From assembly GCA_039654915.1 (NCBI GenBank), contig CM077600.1, positions 33,489,992-33,553,991 on the forward strand: a stretch of DNA of 64,000 bases, in the 5' to 3' direction. The DNA is from Aquilaria yunnanensis. Its lineage: Eukaryota; Streptophyta; Magnoliopsida; Malvales; Thymelaeaceae. Shown one piece after another: positions 43,425 to 56,310 of the stretch. The notes beneath the pieces are model-generated. The model was not told the DNA's origin, ran no database searches, and saw nothing but the letters and a program-made list of their open reading frames with translations. Numbering within the stretch: position 1 is the stretch's first letter; each line of letters starts with the position of its first letter. The translations under genes and the position numbers were made by a program.

Positions 43425-46400
43425 TCACCGATAGAATGAAGCCATTATGAAAAGCAAGACAGCTGATGATGCTGTGATTATCAATTCCTGCGCACAGGAA
43501 CTCATGATTACAACGAAGCTACACAGCATATATAAGCAAGACCAAACGCCATATGCAAGATTCATGTTGGCATGTTTTCCACGTTCGTTCACGGACATGC
43601 TTAATAACTACCATTAGCCTTTGACTGCAGCATCAGGCGACTTAAAGGAAGGTGACTACAATTATTTGTCAATAAGTTTTCCAGATAGGTTAACCGTCAT
43701 CCCAGTCATTTCAATGGTTCAACTAAGGAAAGAGAACCTGCAGGGTTCATTAGAGGAACTCCTACTTCATATTTAAGACCTGATAAACTGGTTCTACAGA
43801 TGAATTGACTGTTGATTCTTGATATTTAAGTCCATGTATGAAATGGTTGCACAGAATGGAACAAGATCTACACGTGATTTCTTATAAAATAGATTTCATG
43901 ATGCACGCTGAACAAGACCAGCCCACAAAATCTGGCAACCGTTCCTGATATTGTGATTGAAGTCAAATTTTAAGGAGAAAGTTAACAGTAATACCTGGCT
44001 ATTGTAAAGAACAGCAGGTATATAACTGCCAGTGTACTCTATCAAATTCAACAGACCAGTATATCCCTGCATGGAATGGAAATATAAACATCACCAACAA
44101 AGAAGGGAAGGAGAACTAAAATCTTAATGTGAGAGAAATTATTATTAGTTCCGACTATATAAGACACTACTTGGAACAAAGGAGTGGTGCCCCCCAGTTG
44201 TTTTTATAATAAAGAGTATAGGGTAAACAGGGTTAACATGCAGTTGAAGTTTAGTCTGATCTGTTCCTCAATTCTTTACTATGGTATGGAGACTCTCTTC
44301 TGACATAAAACAAAACTAGTGTTTATCCTTAAATTTTAAAGCATTTTCAAACTAGTGTTCACTCTTTATCCTTATTGTTACCATCAACATCTGAAAACAA
44401 GGCCTTGGCTGATAAGAAGCTCAATATCCAGCAACATGAAACTGCATATGCCAAGCACTAGATCACAGGTTAACTGCTACATTCTAACATACACACATGA
44501 ACAAAAAACATAGAGGCTAGTTCCAGCACATCTAATGAGTAATGTGAGCCTAGATCAATACTTCACACATCAGCAGGTCAACATATCTTACCAGAGAGGA
44601 CAGTGCAATACAACCAAAAACTAATGCAAGAGACCGAAGGAGTCGTTTCCCCATTTGGATTGCCCGTCCATCATCTTCACCTTCTTCCTGCAGCCAATAT
44701 GAAAAATTAATCTCATCAGCAGCAAAAAATTCTATGATGACCACTGTCACTTAGTTCCTAACTTTCCTGGCTGATTTGGCAGTCCAAGTCAGGGTTAAAA
44801 GGAAAAAAGTTGGAAGATCTATATGTAGCTTACAGTAAATGTTGGTGATACTGGTGGTTCATAGGATTTCAACTTCTCAAAAATCCGATAAACAAATGCA
44901 AAAGCCAAAAACTGCAATGGCTTATAATCAGCATTCCGCTTGATAAGAATCCAAGCCGTCTGCAGAGAGGGGTAAAAAATCAAGCCGTAAAGAAAAATGT
45001 ACAAGAAAGTCCAAGTTATTTTCTTTGGTTATTTACACACTGCAGAGAGGAATAGAAGTTCAAAAATGTTGTTTCCTTAGGACACTAAATTGAGTGAGCA
45101 TTTTTCTGCACGCATATAATGTAACACTATGCATTCGTAAAACAGAAGACTTTCACTGCCACAAATTCCTTTACATGGACCAGATAATCAGTAATTGCTG
45201 CAGGAAAAAAAGAATGAAGATCTTGCTTATAGTTGTTACTTACAAATACAGCAGCAATTGCAAGGTTGATTCGCATATCTTGGGTACTAGACTTGGTGAA
45301 CCTGAAAACATATCATGATCCTGTTTTAGCATAAGACAATGGCTCAGTAGACACAGAATGAGACCAACCAGAAAACATAATTGCTGAACTTCAACCATGA
45401 TGGAGCAAAACGACCTATTTTGACTTCAATTAGAAAAGAAATGTGTATTTGACTCCAGATTTTAACTCAGAGTAACAGAAACCAGATGGCTCTGATGTTC
45501 ACAGCCTTCTTTATATATCAAAGGGTAAAAATAACCAACTCTCCCTTCAAGTTTTTAAATACCCCTCCATCGATCCCTTTTTTGGGAAAACCCTTTTAGA
45601 AAACATGCAATCCAAAGGATTTTTTCTTTTTTAATTTGGCATCTTCTTTTCTCAACAATCCCTTTTCTAATTTCAGCAGCTTCTTATTTACATTGAGCAA
45701 AAGCAGAGCAACCACATAACCTTGGACCCCATGGTACAATAGGCTGCCTATCAGCATACTTGACATCCTTAGAGACCTGAATTCAGAAATTGTAAAAAAA
45801 AATGTATAAGGCAGTAATCGGCCTTTAGGATTCAAAAACCTTTAAAAAAATTGACAATACATATGGATATTCTTCTCATTCAAAAGGAGTGTCATTAGTT
45901 ATAATACCTCTCAGTCAACTAGTATGACATGTCATGGAGCACAACCGCAAAATATATATAAAAAAAGAAATTTCCAACTGGGTATCTAGATATAAGGTGC
46001 ACATTGCAATGACATAATCAATGTTGCACTGTTGAGACTAGAGATCGCCTTAAGTCTAAAATACATGCCACATGAAAATAATATCATCAGTCAGTTTAGA
46101 ACATCTCAAACTAATTCAAAGAAACTTCCAAGCACGCATTTCAAACAACATAACAAAGTTTGTAAACAATACAGCAGTAAGAATGCCGCAGAAGAGATAG
46201 GGAAAAACATCCTCAATGGATAATAAGACTTCCCTCTAACATTTCCTCCATAGTCTTGAATATAGACAACAGGTCATCTCCCTATGTTTCAGGCCATGCT
46301 TTTCTTAGCCTTCAATCCTTCCACCTTATTGTAAGGGATACAATACATCAGCAAAATAAGGTTGCACCCGATCACCTCACGCTAAACAAATCCCACGACC

Positions 46401-47470
46401 TCTAGCATGGCCTCAAAGTCATTAGTGGTCAGCATGCTCAGACCAGCATAAATAAGACCCTAGTTTTTTTTTTTTTTAAATTTTGTCTGTGAGACAAAGC
46501 TTGAACTACCTTATTTTTTCTATTAAAATTAATTTTGGCGCAACACTCAAGGTGACATTCACCCAAAAATATAACTTTCAGAACAAGAGAAAAGGAACAT
46601 GGTAAAATATTCAAATGGTTTCAAGCTGCAAACAGATTTAGATCCAAAAAGTTGAGCGTATCATGCCAACGGATTTAGATCCAAAAAGTTACGTACCAGA
46701 CCAACCAAATTAAATAATTAACAGTTACGCAATTTGAATGGACTTATAGATAAGAGAATATATTTAATCAGAAAATGCATCATAATGATACCTTAAATGA
46801 ACCGAATGTCACACCCTCCTTGCGGTTTCTTAGTTGTGCCATCATCAGTTTGTCATATGCCTTTTCAAGCTGAATCATTCCAATTTCAAACCACATAAGT
46901 TCGAAAATTAAGCAACCATTTGCAAGATTTTGACCAAACCATAACAAAAATAATTGTTCAAATAGGAAGTAGTAACCTACTAGAGCAGCAGTAGCTTCAT
47001 CACCTCTGGACTCGGCGTCCTTTAGCTTTCTTTTGTACACCGCTGTAACCTTTTCAAACCCTTGAAGGGGATTAACACCAAGAATCTGAAACCAAAAACA
47101 CCAATGACTATAATATCTTAAGCGAAATCACAATAAGTGCAATAGTCAATTACCTCATATGGGTTAAAGTTGCTGTCTGGATTAGAACCTCCAGCAGCAG
47201 ATGAAGCAGCAGAAACAATTACTTTCTTCACTAGAAATCTCCTTGGAAGCCTGGAAATTTCGATTTTTCATATTGAAGACATCCAAAATATTGTTGAAAA
47301 AAGAACAAAAAGGAAAAAGTAAGAAGACCGGATTGGTACCTGACTCTAAGAAAAGGGGACGAGAATTGGGAGGTTGAGGAATTTGGAATACAATTCCTAG
47401 GAGAAATCGGAGGTCTTGGACAACGAAGCACATTGGAGATGGACAGTGACATGGGTTCAACCTTCGACAA
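43425..47470 (-). CDS. CPP1-like/DUF3353 plastid J-like membrane protein (10 exons, 293 aa)
   Basis: Member of the CPP1 (chaperone-like protein of POR1, also CDF1) family; Arabidopsis CPP1 stabilises protochlorophyllide oxidoreductase in plastid membranes. Exons on the minus strand: 47470-47340, 47250-47154, 47085-46981, 46869-46792, 45776-45721, 45301-45244, 44959-44834, 44687-44592, 44066-43995, 43487-43425; all GT-AG, phases continuous. Residues 1 to about 60 are Ser/Arg-rich, as in a transit peptide. A J-like region (72 to about 130) starts NPYEILGVNPLQGFEKV and contains LEKAYDKLMMAQL but no HPD tripeptide, as known for this family. Then VTFGSFKVSKDVKYADRQPI and PWGPRF. Four hydrophobic segments follow at about 167-182, 189-205, 236-262 and 274-291, ending ASFYR. 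An in-frame second Met (residue 7) could be the start. Whether it is CPP1 itself or a DUF3353 paralogue cannot be told, so no symbol is given. Confidence 0.93.
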
Positions 47471-47629
47471 AGCAAAAATCCCGACTTTTGAGTTTCGAGT
47501 AAGGGTTCTGTAGAGGTTTCTGAGTGAGAAATCCGGACAGTAGTTTACCGTTCAGAATTTGTCATCGTGATCGGCTCATGAAAATATGTGTACTCCATTA
47601 AAATGCTCAGGAACGAAAAGCATCGGTGG
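47471..47629. promoter_or_regulatory. Shared divergent upstream region of CPP1-like gene and tRNA-Arg
   Basis: Only 159 bp separate the CPP1-like ATG (minus) from the first base of the tRNA (plus). The Pol II promoter and 5' UTR of the protein gene must overlap the upstream sequence of the tRNA gene, whose own promoter is internal. The segment contains no clear TATA element that I would assign. Confidence 0.4.
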
Positions 47630-47702
47630 GTTCGCGTGGCCTAATGGATAAGGCGCTCGCCTCCGGAGCGGGAGATTGTGGGTTCGAGTCCCACCGTGAA
47701 CG
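47630..47702 (+). tRNA. tRNA-Arg (anticodon CCG), intronless
   Basis: A 73-nt cloverleaf folds completely: acceptor GTTCGCG with CGTGAAC (one G-T pair) and discriminator G; D arm GCCT/AGGC; anticodon stem CTCGC/GCGGG with loop CTCCGGA, so the anticodon is CCG, reading CGG arginine codons; a 5-nt variable loop; and T arm GTGGG/CCCAC with TTCGAGT loop. The A box TGGCCTAATGG and B box GGTTCGAGTCC, the internal Pol III promoter, fit well. A TTTT lies about 25 bp downstream as terminator. CCA is not encoded, as expected for a nuclear gene. Confidence 0.97.
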
Positions 47703-49388
47703 GGAGTCCAAAATCGCTGCGAAATATTTTATATGTTTCTCTTTTAGTTTTTCTAAGTATAAAGTTGCAATTGGTAAATAATTTACAAAAGTAATCACTT
47801 ATAATTAATTTTTAACGATAATATAATCGCTTATAGGATTTATTTTTCAGTAATATTTATAGCAAGCGGATTTAAACTTAAAAAACTTCTTAAGAAAAAT
47901 TCTCTATTTGGATATATTTTCTATGATATAATTTTAAAATGATAAGGAATTCAAAACTTGAATTTGATGCATTAATATTCTAATTTAAAATTACAACCAA
48001 AATAGGTAAGTTTTAAAATGATTCCATTCTTGTTGAAATTTTTTAGGGGGCAACCATTCCCCAATATCTATTTTCTTTTGACTAGGATGTAAATCATCCC
48101 CCATCGCCATTACTCTCAACCTCTGAGTCATTAACCCCACCACATTCATCGTGCAGCCAATTCCCTGCCCCATCCCATCCCACCCTCTCTACCTCATAAC
48201 TATAGGAATTCAACCAGAATGATTAAATAACAGCTGATAGGACAAGAAACTGGGGAGAGAGGAAGAAAAGAAATTTAGAGAGATGAAGCTGAAGCTATTA
48301 CTAAACTCAGGATTGTAGAGACAGGATGAACAAGAATAGCTAAAATTCGCAGAGCTTTCATTATCAATGTTAGATAAGTATTAGAATTCTTGTTTTCAAC
48401 ACAAATAGAAAGGATCATGATTCTTATTTTCAAGACAAACAGAAAGGATTTTGTCCTTACTAAAGAATAAGACACGTTAAGGATCGGGTTGTGAATTATT
48501 TAATTTGGAATTTATAGTTTGAAAGTGTTATTCAAACAAGAAAATTTAAATACTAGAATTTTAAAATACCTTAGTTCAAGATTCTAACAGAATTTACATC
48601 TTTTTTTTTTTTCCCTAGAAAGAATGTACTGACCCTTTTTAAAATGGTTTTAGTAACACAAGAGTCGCGGAGAATTTAAGAATGACACCCCAATGCCCCA
48701 TTTTGTACATCAATTATATGATTCCCCATACCCATACCCATTCCATCTTGCCCGTTCTAGACAAGCCTTTTCAATTAGCATTACAATTTTGAATGATTTC
48801 ATAACAGTTGAAATTAAACCATAAAAGTTTTATTTATTTTTTTTATTTTAACACTAACCGCTAACACTAATATTAAACAAAGCTCTCTCTTTTGCAATGA
48901 GTTCCTTTCCCGCAATAGCTCTTTTCTCCACTTTTTCTGTAGAAGTTTCGAACACCACAATACCAGCATAAGACATGCTCGGTTACTCCAGCGAGTAGGC
49001 TCCATTAACCATGGACTCGGTCGGGGTCTCAAGAAGTGCAAATATTCACTTGTGATGGGTCGAACCCCTAACGTAAACATTAACGTACATTAATGCACCT
49101 TGCCAGTAAGAAAACCAGAATACCTCGGTCATACCGAAAGAGAGGTTTATGCTCACGCATTATACCCGCAGCTATTCATTCACAAAAGTACAGCATTCTA
49201 CCTAACACCCAATTCATACGTTCTTTTCAAAGGATTCTTCTCATCTGTTTTTGTTCTTTCTTCCTGTTTACAATTTGGGCAAATTGTACAAAGAAAAAAA
49301 AATATCATGAGGACTCCAAGCTTTGTTTGTCAACAACCTGAGGTGTTCTGACCTTTCTGGTTTCCAGTTTCTTCACTGCGATGGCAAT
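47703..49388. other. Gene-free spacer and 3' flank of PP1
   Basis: AT-rich intergenic DNA without a supported gene. The last few hundred bases before 49389 should contain the PP1 3' UTR. Confidence 0.5.
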
Positions 49389-52300
49389 TCAAACCTTTGC
49401 ACCAAGGAAGGACTGCAAAGCAAGGAAACTAACCGTGAGCCATTGAAATGAGAAAATTAAAATGCCACTTGTACAAGTTTATGTCAAGCACTGGAAAAAT
49501 GGCCTGCTTGTGCTGTGCCTCGAAATCATCTCACCTGCACACCATCCCCCCACCTTTACCCTCTTGATACCAGATATTCGGAACTTTACCTTAACTGGAG
49601 TGCTTCCGGGCTTTGCTGCAGTTGTGCTTCCTAATGAATTTAAACCAGCAGAGGGGTTTCCAGGTCTAGCTGTTATCAAGCTGCCAAAGTTTTGTTTTGA
49701 CTTCTTATCAGCAGGCTTCAAAATCTGGAAGGAACACATCAATGTCTCATCAACACTCATCATTGCACCGGCATTGTCGAACTCTCCACAATAATTGGGT
49801 GCCGAAAATATGGTTACGAGTTGTCGATCGGCAAAAAACTCATACCCATCCTCCACAACCTACAAATAACATATAAAGCAAAACTAAAAACTAATTGGTG
49901 GCAGCCAATCACAGGAGTAACATAAAGTGCAGTCAGAACCAATCAAACGAGCTGCTCCAAGCAGTAAGGTGCATGACATCATAAGCAAATGTCATGAACC
50001 AAAATTTTACTACAATACAGAGTGACAGCAGGGGAATGAGAGAATTTCAGAAACATAGTCCAGAAAACAACCAAAAACTCCAGATAAGGGAACCAACTCA
50101 GATGAGTGAACCTGGTGAGCACGGCAAATCAGGTCCAGATTGTGCTGTTGAAGAAACTCTGACACCTTGTCAGGGCCAAAGGTAAACGAAACTCCTCTGT
50201 CATTCATCCCCCAACCTTGAATATCTTTACTGGGATCAGACCAAAGAAGATCACATAGCAAGCCAGTATCTGGTACATCAGTTGGGCGTTGTAGACTCCT
50301 GATCTGGTCCAGATTATGCAGATCAGGAGAAAGGCCACCATGCATGCAGAGAATCTTCTCATCAATCAGTGCAGCCACTGGCAGGCAATTAAAACAATCC
50401 GAGAAAGTCTTCCATAGTCTAACATTAAATCTTCTCTTGCACTCGTCATAAAATCCATATATGCGATTTATGGAAGCACACTCATGGTTGCCTCTCAAGA
50501 GGAAAAAATTTTCAGGGTATTTTATCTTGTACGCAAGTAGAAGACAAATTGTTTCCAAACTCTGCTTGCCTCGATCGACATAATCCCCTAGAAATAAATA
50601 GTTGGCACTTGGAGGTAATCCGCCATACTCAAAAAGCCTCAAAAGATCCGAATATTGGCCATGGATATCACCTGCCATTAGAGATCAATATATCAGAATG
50701 CACTTATTCCAACCAACTAGGTGAAAATACATAAGAATGACATTCTCTTATGGACATTGCAGAATAGTACAGTAGTTTTTTTCCTGAAATTGCAAGACCA
50801 TAAACGATGTGAATAACATTTACATGCTTAGGGAAACCATATCAAGAATAATTAAACCCAGTACAGAATTGTTAAGGAAAGTATGTCAAGGAAGTAGATT
50901 TGTTTCTTGTTTATTCCTACAGTTGACTTTCCTTGTATACATTTCACACTTATTATATAAAGGTTATGAGGGCTTGCAATCCTTTCAAGCCCCCAGTTCA
51001 TCTCTCTGTTATTGTTTAACATCGTATCATGGCCTAAACCCTAACCCAAGCCGTGCTCTGAACTAGCCACCAAGAGAACAATTCAAACACCTTCCCATTT
51101 GCACTGCCTTGATCAATACCCTTGTTTCCTCTTAACCAAACCAAAAACCAAGGACACAGCCACAGCCATGAGTCACCAGCAACCAGAGGAGCACCAGCAG
51201 CTCGCCGGAAAACTGTCCACTTGGCGCATCACCTTCCAGCAAACTCCAGCGTCACCTTCCACCCCTCTGTCCTGAACAGCTTTCTGGTCTTGGCTCATCT
51301 CAATTATGACCAGAAGTTGGGTTTCTCGTCTTCGATCTAGTTGATCGTATGAACTTTGAAATAGAGAGTCAATATACCATCATGATTACCACATTCAAAT
51401 AACCCATTAACTGATTGAAGTTTCATGCATTCTCAGACCTAATATTCAGCATCAGTTAACATACAACTTCCAAGGAAAAGATAAAATCCAACTTGTTCTA
51501 ACACGATGTGAACTAGAAACAAGGAATTGTAAAAAGTTGTAAAACACTTAAATTACAAGTATGCAGATGCATTTTTTACGTCTCTTTTAGTTTTATTTTA
51601 TTTATTTATATATATTTTTTGTTGTATTTGGGGGGGGGGGAGTCATTCATAGCAAATGCTTCACTTTTTGTTGAACTGTATGTTTCCATTCTTGTGATTA
51701 TCACGTAATTAGGTATAATAACAGTAGGAACTATGCAAGTAAGCCACTCCCATTACCACACAATCTGCAAGAAGTAATGCATAATCCCGTGCTTAAACTC
51801 ATTCCAAAAGTAGGTAACACCAAAAGATTTGCACTGATTTTTCAGTAAGAAAAAATCAATTGAGAAGGCAGCAAGGACAAAAAGATATTCACTGAATTAG
51901 GACATTAGCACATATGTGAGTAAGCTACTTCCATTACCACATAATCTGCAAGAAGTGATGCATAATCCCTGTCCAAACTCAATTGAAAAAGTAGCTGGCA
52001 CCAAAAGATTTTCACTGATTTTTCAGTAAGGAAAATTCTATTGAGAAAGCAGCGAGGACAAAAAGATATTCACTGCATTAGTACATTAATAAGGATATTT
52101 AGCTTACTTCTCCATATTGAAACCATAAATTAAGCTAGGAGTATAAGTGAACTATAAACAGAATTTTCAAGAGGTTCCAAGGCTTTCATGGTGATAAGAT
52201 AGATGGCCAAAGTGCTCAGCCAAAGCACAACGAACACCACCATAAGAAGGTTACAACCCAGACACATGCCCTGGCATTTTTTCCCATATTGCCTAGGAAC

Positions 52301-54590
52301 CACTTATACACATACTCATAAATACACAAGTTTTTCGTAACCTTTGAGGTGCTGATTTTCATCTAATATCAATTATAAAGCACCTGTGAATTGATGTGCT
52401 AGCATCGATTATCTACGAATTGAAGCATGTATTTGTTCATCTTCATGTAAAGCATGTTTTAATAATGTTTTCTAAACCATCTTGATTAAGATTATTGACA
52501 ATGGACAAAGCAAACTAGATAGTAGAAATAACAGAACAAGTAAATACAGCAAGAAGATACCATTCAACACATTTTCATTACTAATTCAATTAGATGGATG
52601 CAGCGCACTATTTGTTAAACCATGCTAGAAAGAAACATTTCCATCTAATAATGGTACATATCTAAGAAAAGGCCAAAACTGCTCTGGAAAAACACAGAGA
52701 GTAGACTGTGAGGAGAGGCTTCTGAGATACGTGACAATTATAGACTTTAATATAGAAGAGCAGAAAGTCCGAACTCATCCTTCCATGCAATAGATACCAA
52801 CTAGGATGGTTTACTCTATATAATCGAACTCGCAAAAATTGGCATCACCTTACAGAGCAGAATATTAAACCTTCCACACATATCAAACAAAGAACACCTG
52901 AAGAAAGAATGAGAAGAAATCAAAGACAAAGAAAGAGGTGAGTCAGGGGGTGGTGATGCAGGTACAGGTGGGGTGTTCAGACTTCATAAGGTAGGGGAAC
53001 ATGGATATAAGAAGGCAGAAAGCAAAAAGAAAAGAGAGGCCATAGCTAAGTCATCACAAATAGCCTAGTAATTAATTCAAGTTCCATTCATGTGATGAAA
53101 TCTATTTCTAGCTGTCCCTTAAACATTAATATTAACTGTCAACATTATTTTAGACACGGTGTTGTCCAGTGTAAAAGAGAGACTTGAGGGAAGCCACGCC
53201 CATGTAAGTGCAAGTTGTTGACCAGATGTTGTGCACAACAGTACAATCACTTCACAAGAACAAGTTCAGTAGAAGGAAAGTGTGAGCAAATAACATTGGA
53301 TGAGTACTATTTCAAGTTATATAGGTTCACGTTGCAAATTGAATATAATAAACCATACATGCTATAGCAAAACTAAGCTAAGTATTTTGCAGATAACCAA
53401 ACATCAATAAAATCATGTTTACTTTCTTTGCACAATTAAGTTAAATCCTGAAAAGATCTAAAGTCCACCATAAAATGTCCATCCCACTAACTTGGAATTT
53501 AAAGAACTGGCAAAACTTATAACACCACCAGATGTAAAGAGCATTGTTATATTTGAACCATAATACTTGAAAAAGTGTCTTACAGTGATTTGTACAGGCT
53601 TCAGAGACTAAACCCTCCCACAATTGGTTGGTTCATATAAAGAGAAGAACTACTTAACCCGTATGTCAATTGGGTATTACAGGAACACGACGGGAATAGT
53701 GTGATAGAAAGAAAGATACCAATCAAGTTGCAAGAGTAATTCTATGAAACTACCTTAGACCACTGACACGGTTAGGATCGAGAGTTGGACAGTTAAAAAC
53801 AACATTTGTAAGACAAGTACAGATGTGCCGTGTATATAAGATCAACCGAATCGAGAGTTGGACAGTTAAAAACAACATTTGTAAGACAAGTACAGATGTG
53901 CCGTGTATATAAGATCAACCGAATTGGGAGTAACTATTAGCTCAACCAAATCCTGTAGGTCAAATTAACCAAGCATTGACCAATACACTATAAGAAATAT
54001 CACGGGATATTTCATGCAGTATCATCAATCTTCACAAACCACTCCTCAACGGATCAAGTAAAGGCAACAACTGAACTAAGACCCTCAAAAGGCGCATGAA
54101 ACATAGGCAATGAGAACATTTGTCATGATAATGCTGGACACCCAGTTCTAAAACCTAATATAGAAATTAACTACAGGACCAGAGAAGGTTCAAGAGCACA
54201 TAAGCAACCAACCAAGGGACCACAGTAGTTGAAATATGAGCCTCAACACTATTTTTTTTTTTTTTTTTTTTTAAAAGAGCCAACTGAAAACCTTCAAGAC
54301 AGCCATTATAGTGAGAACAAGCGAAGTAATTATAGAAACACAGAACCAATCAATAACTAGATGCCAAAAAGGTAAAGTTGAAGGCAGCAAAAACCCAAAC
54401 AGAAAAGGAGGAAAATACCACAAATCTTGATGGGTGCTTCGAGCTCCAACAAATTGGGCTGCTGCAAGAAAATCTCCCTGGAAGTCACACAAAGCTGGCG
54501 GATCTCCGCTTCGGAGAGCTGGACCTGCTTGCCGGGTCGGCCTCGGACCTCCAAAAGGCGATTGATAATATCATCGAGAACAGCCTGGTC

Positions 54591-54593
<3 letters not shown>
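49389..54593 (-). CDS. Type-1 Ser/Thr protein phosphatase catalytic subunit, TOPP-like (4 exons, 342 aa)
   Basis: Metal-dependent PP1 catalytic subunit, which removes phosphate from Ser/Thr in many proteins under direction of regulatory subunits. Exons on the minus strand are 54593-54419, 50671-50112, 49859-49590 and 49412-49389. Exon 1 starts [18 protein letters not shown]. Metal and catalytic residues are all present: D60 and H62 in GDIHGQ, D88 in GDYVDRG, N120 and H121 in LRGNHE, H169 in MHGG, H244 in RAHQ. The C-terminal core has [16 protein letters not shown] and then a tail rich in Ser, Thr and Gly. The last exon, SFLGAKV and stop, is joined by donor AAG/GTAAAG and acceptor TTTGCAG in phase 0; if that intron is kept, the frame would run on to a stop at 49479 and give 371 aa. 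Intron 1 is large (3.7 kb) and holds two tandem duplications. A (CT)n tract touches the ATG. Confidence 0.96.
51733..52094. repeat. Tandem duplication of about 181 bp in PP1 intron 1
   Basis: Copy 1 (51733-51913) and copy 2 (51914-52094) share GTAAGCCACTCCCATTACCA / GTAAGCTACTTCCATTACCA, then AATCTGCAAGAAGT, TGATTTTTCAGTAAG and GGACAAAAAGATATTCACTG, with scattered changes (roughly 88-90% by eye). Intronic and non-coding. Confidence 0.85.
53777..53922. repeat. Near-perfect 73-bp tandem duplication in PP1 intron 1
   Basis: The unit starting ATCGAGAGTTGGACAG occurs at 53777-53849 and 53850-53922 with no difference seen. It contains GTAAGACAAGTACAGATGTG. The identity implies a very recent duplication. 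Confidence 0.9.

Positions 54594-54633
<40 letters not shown>
54594..54633. repeat. (CT)n tract abutting the PP1 start codon
   Basis: On the plus strand CT repeats run directly from the base next to the PP1 initiation codon, so the transcript has a GA-rich leader ending AGAGAGA immediately before AUG. Such purine repeats in 5' leaders are common in plants and can influence transcription (GAGA-type factors) or translation; no effect can be shown here. Confidence 0.9.
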
Positions 54634-55706
54634 CCTAATTTTTGTTTTCTTTTCTATTCGAGTCCAAGAATTGTCAAGAAAGTCAACGTTCTTGTATAGG
54701 AGGGAAGGAGCAGAGCAGAAGAAGGCGGACGGACGAGAGGCTCATGCCAATGAGGGGAGGGGAGGGGAGACGAGGGTGGTGGATTGGAAGCGTGGGTTTG
54801 AGGATGTGGGTTTAATTTAATGGGGGTCGGGGAGGAAAGTCGGACCCGGAGCCATTCGCAATTTCGCTCTAGAAACTTTGAAGCGGAAACGAAACAACTA
54901 GTGGTTAGTATTGCAAATTTGCAATTGCTTGAATACTTGATAGGGAATGGAAAGTGGAAAATACAAAAGGGAAAGGCGGATATCATATGAATTTTTTAGG
55001 TAAAGGCCAATTTGACATCTGCCTAACTGTAACCCAAGTCATGGTGAATATGAGACCAAATTTTTTCACAAACACTTGCACAAGTGACTCTAAGCTATGG
55101 GCATTGCCCGTTAGAAGGACACACAACCCAGAGTTGTGAGTTGACTATAAGTCTTGTGGCTTAGAAGCAGATTTTGTTAAAGTACAGGCTAATCCAACCA
55201 GTAACAACCCTAGTCACCCATAATTCTCATCATATGCAACTCAATGTGCATTGACTTCAACTGGATCAACTTAACAATGGGTTTATTAACAAGATTTAGA
55301 AACACTAAACATCATTCAATCTTATTAAGTGGCAATTAGTTAATGAAACATTGAAATTTTTGCTCTTCATCCAAGCCACACATGAGGTATTCATTACTAG
55401 TGACGACCCTATCATCTTTACTAAACGGACTAAAAACTATGACTAATAATTAAGTTTTTTGAATTGCTATTGTAGAAACCTGCTAAAAAAAACATTGTCC
55501 AGTATTTAGTTTCCCCACTTTAGGACAAGTTAAGAATGTAATCAAAAGCTTGAGGGGCAATCAAAGAGACATTAGTTGACGAGGCTAGCCGAGCATAAAC
55601 CAATATCATTTAGCCACTCTATTAAATGACCTAGATGTATATTGTAGTATTGGTGAGGCTAAAAATTATGGTTTGAAAGTTGTTAGGAGTATTTCATACA
55701 TTAAGG
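54634..55706. other. PP1 5' flank and intergenic spacer
   Basis: The first few hundred bases should contain the PP1 promoter and 5' UTR; a G/A-rich stretch lies at about 54695-54780. The rest is AT-rich with no supported gene. Confidence 0.4.
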
Positions 55707-56235
55707 CAAGGTTGTTAAGATCGGGATCCTACCAAGGATCGTTTTTTGCCGTGCAAGATCGGGATCGTAAAATCGGATCATAGATCGTAAGATCCTACAA
55801 AAAACTTAAAATTTCTTGTCTAAATAATATAATTTATATAAAAAAACTAATTATATTAAAAACTCAAGTAAAATTTTAGTGTCATAGTAATGGTAAAACC
55901 TAATTATTGATACAATACAAGCAAAATTCAAACTTTAATAGAGTATACATCAACATAATCAATAAAATAATTAATACAAGTCTGAAAAAAATTCATGAAC
56001 AAACACATTATTGACAAATAGAAAAGAGTACAATGTCCATAATTTAAATATCAATAATTGACTTCTAATAAATTTAAAATGTATAATGATTTTTTTACAG
56101 TATGTAAATAATTTAAAATTAGTAATTTTTTTTTCTTGATGAAATAAGTTCAACTTACAGATAGGAAAAACTGGTAATTTGAATATCCATTAATTGTAAA
56201 TATATTATTATTATTATTACATTATACATAAATAC

Positions 56236-56310
<75 letters not shown>

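Noticed and set aside
49479..49589. PP1 C-terminal extension as the main protein end
   Set aside because: A good GT-AG pair leads to a short last exon (SFLGAKV) and gives a length closer to the family; the extension looks like intron translation. Kept as an alternative in the findings.
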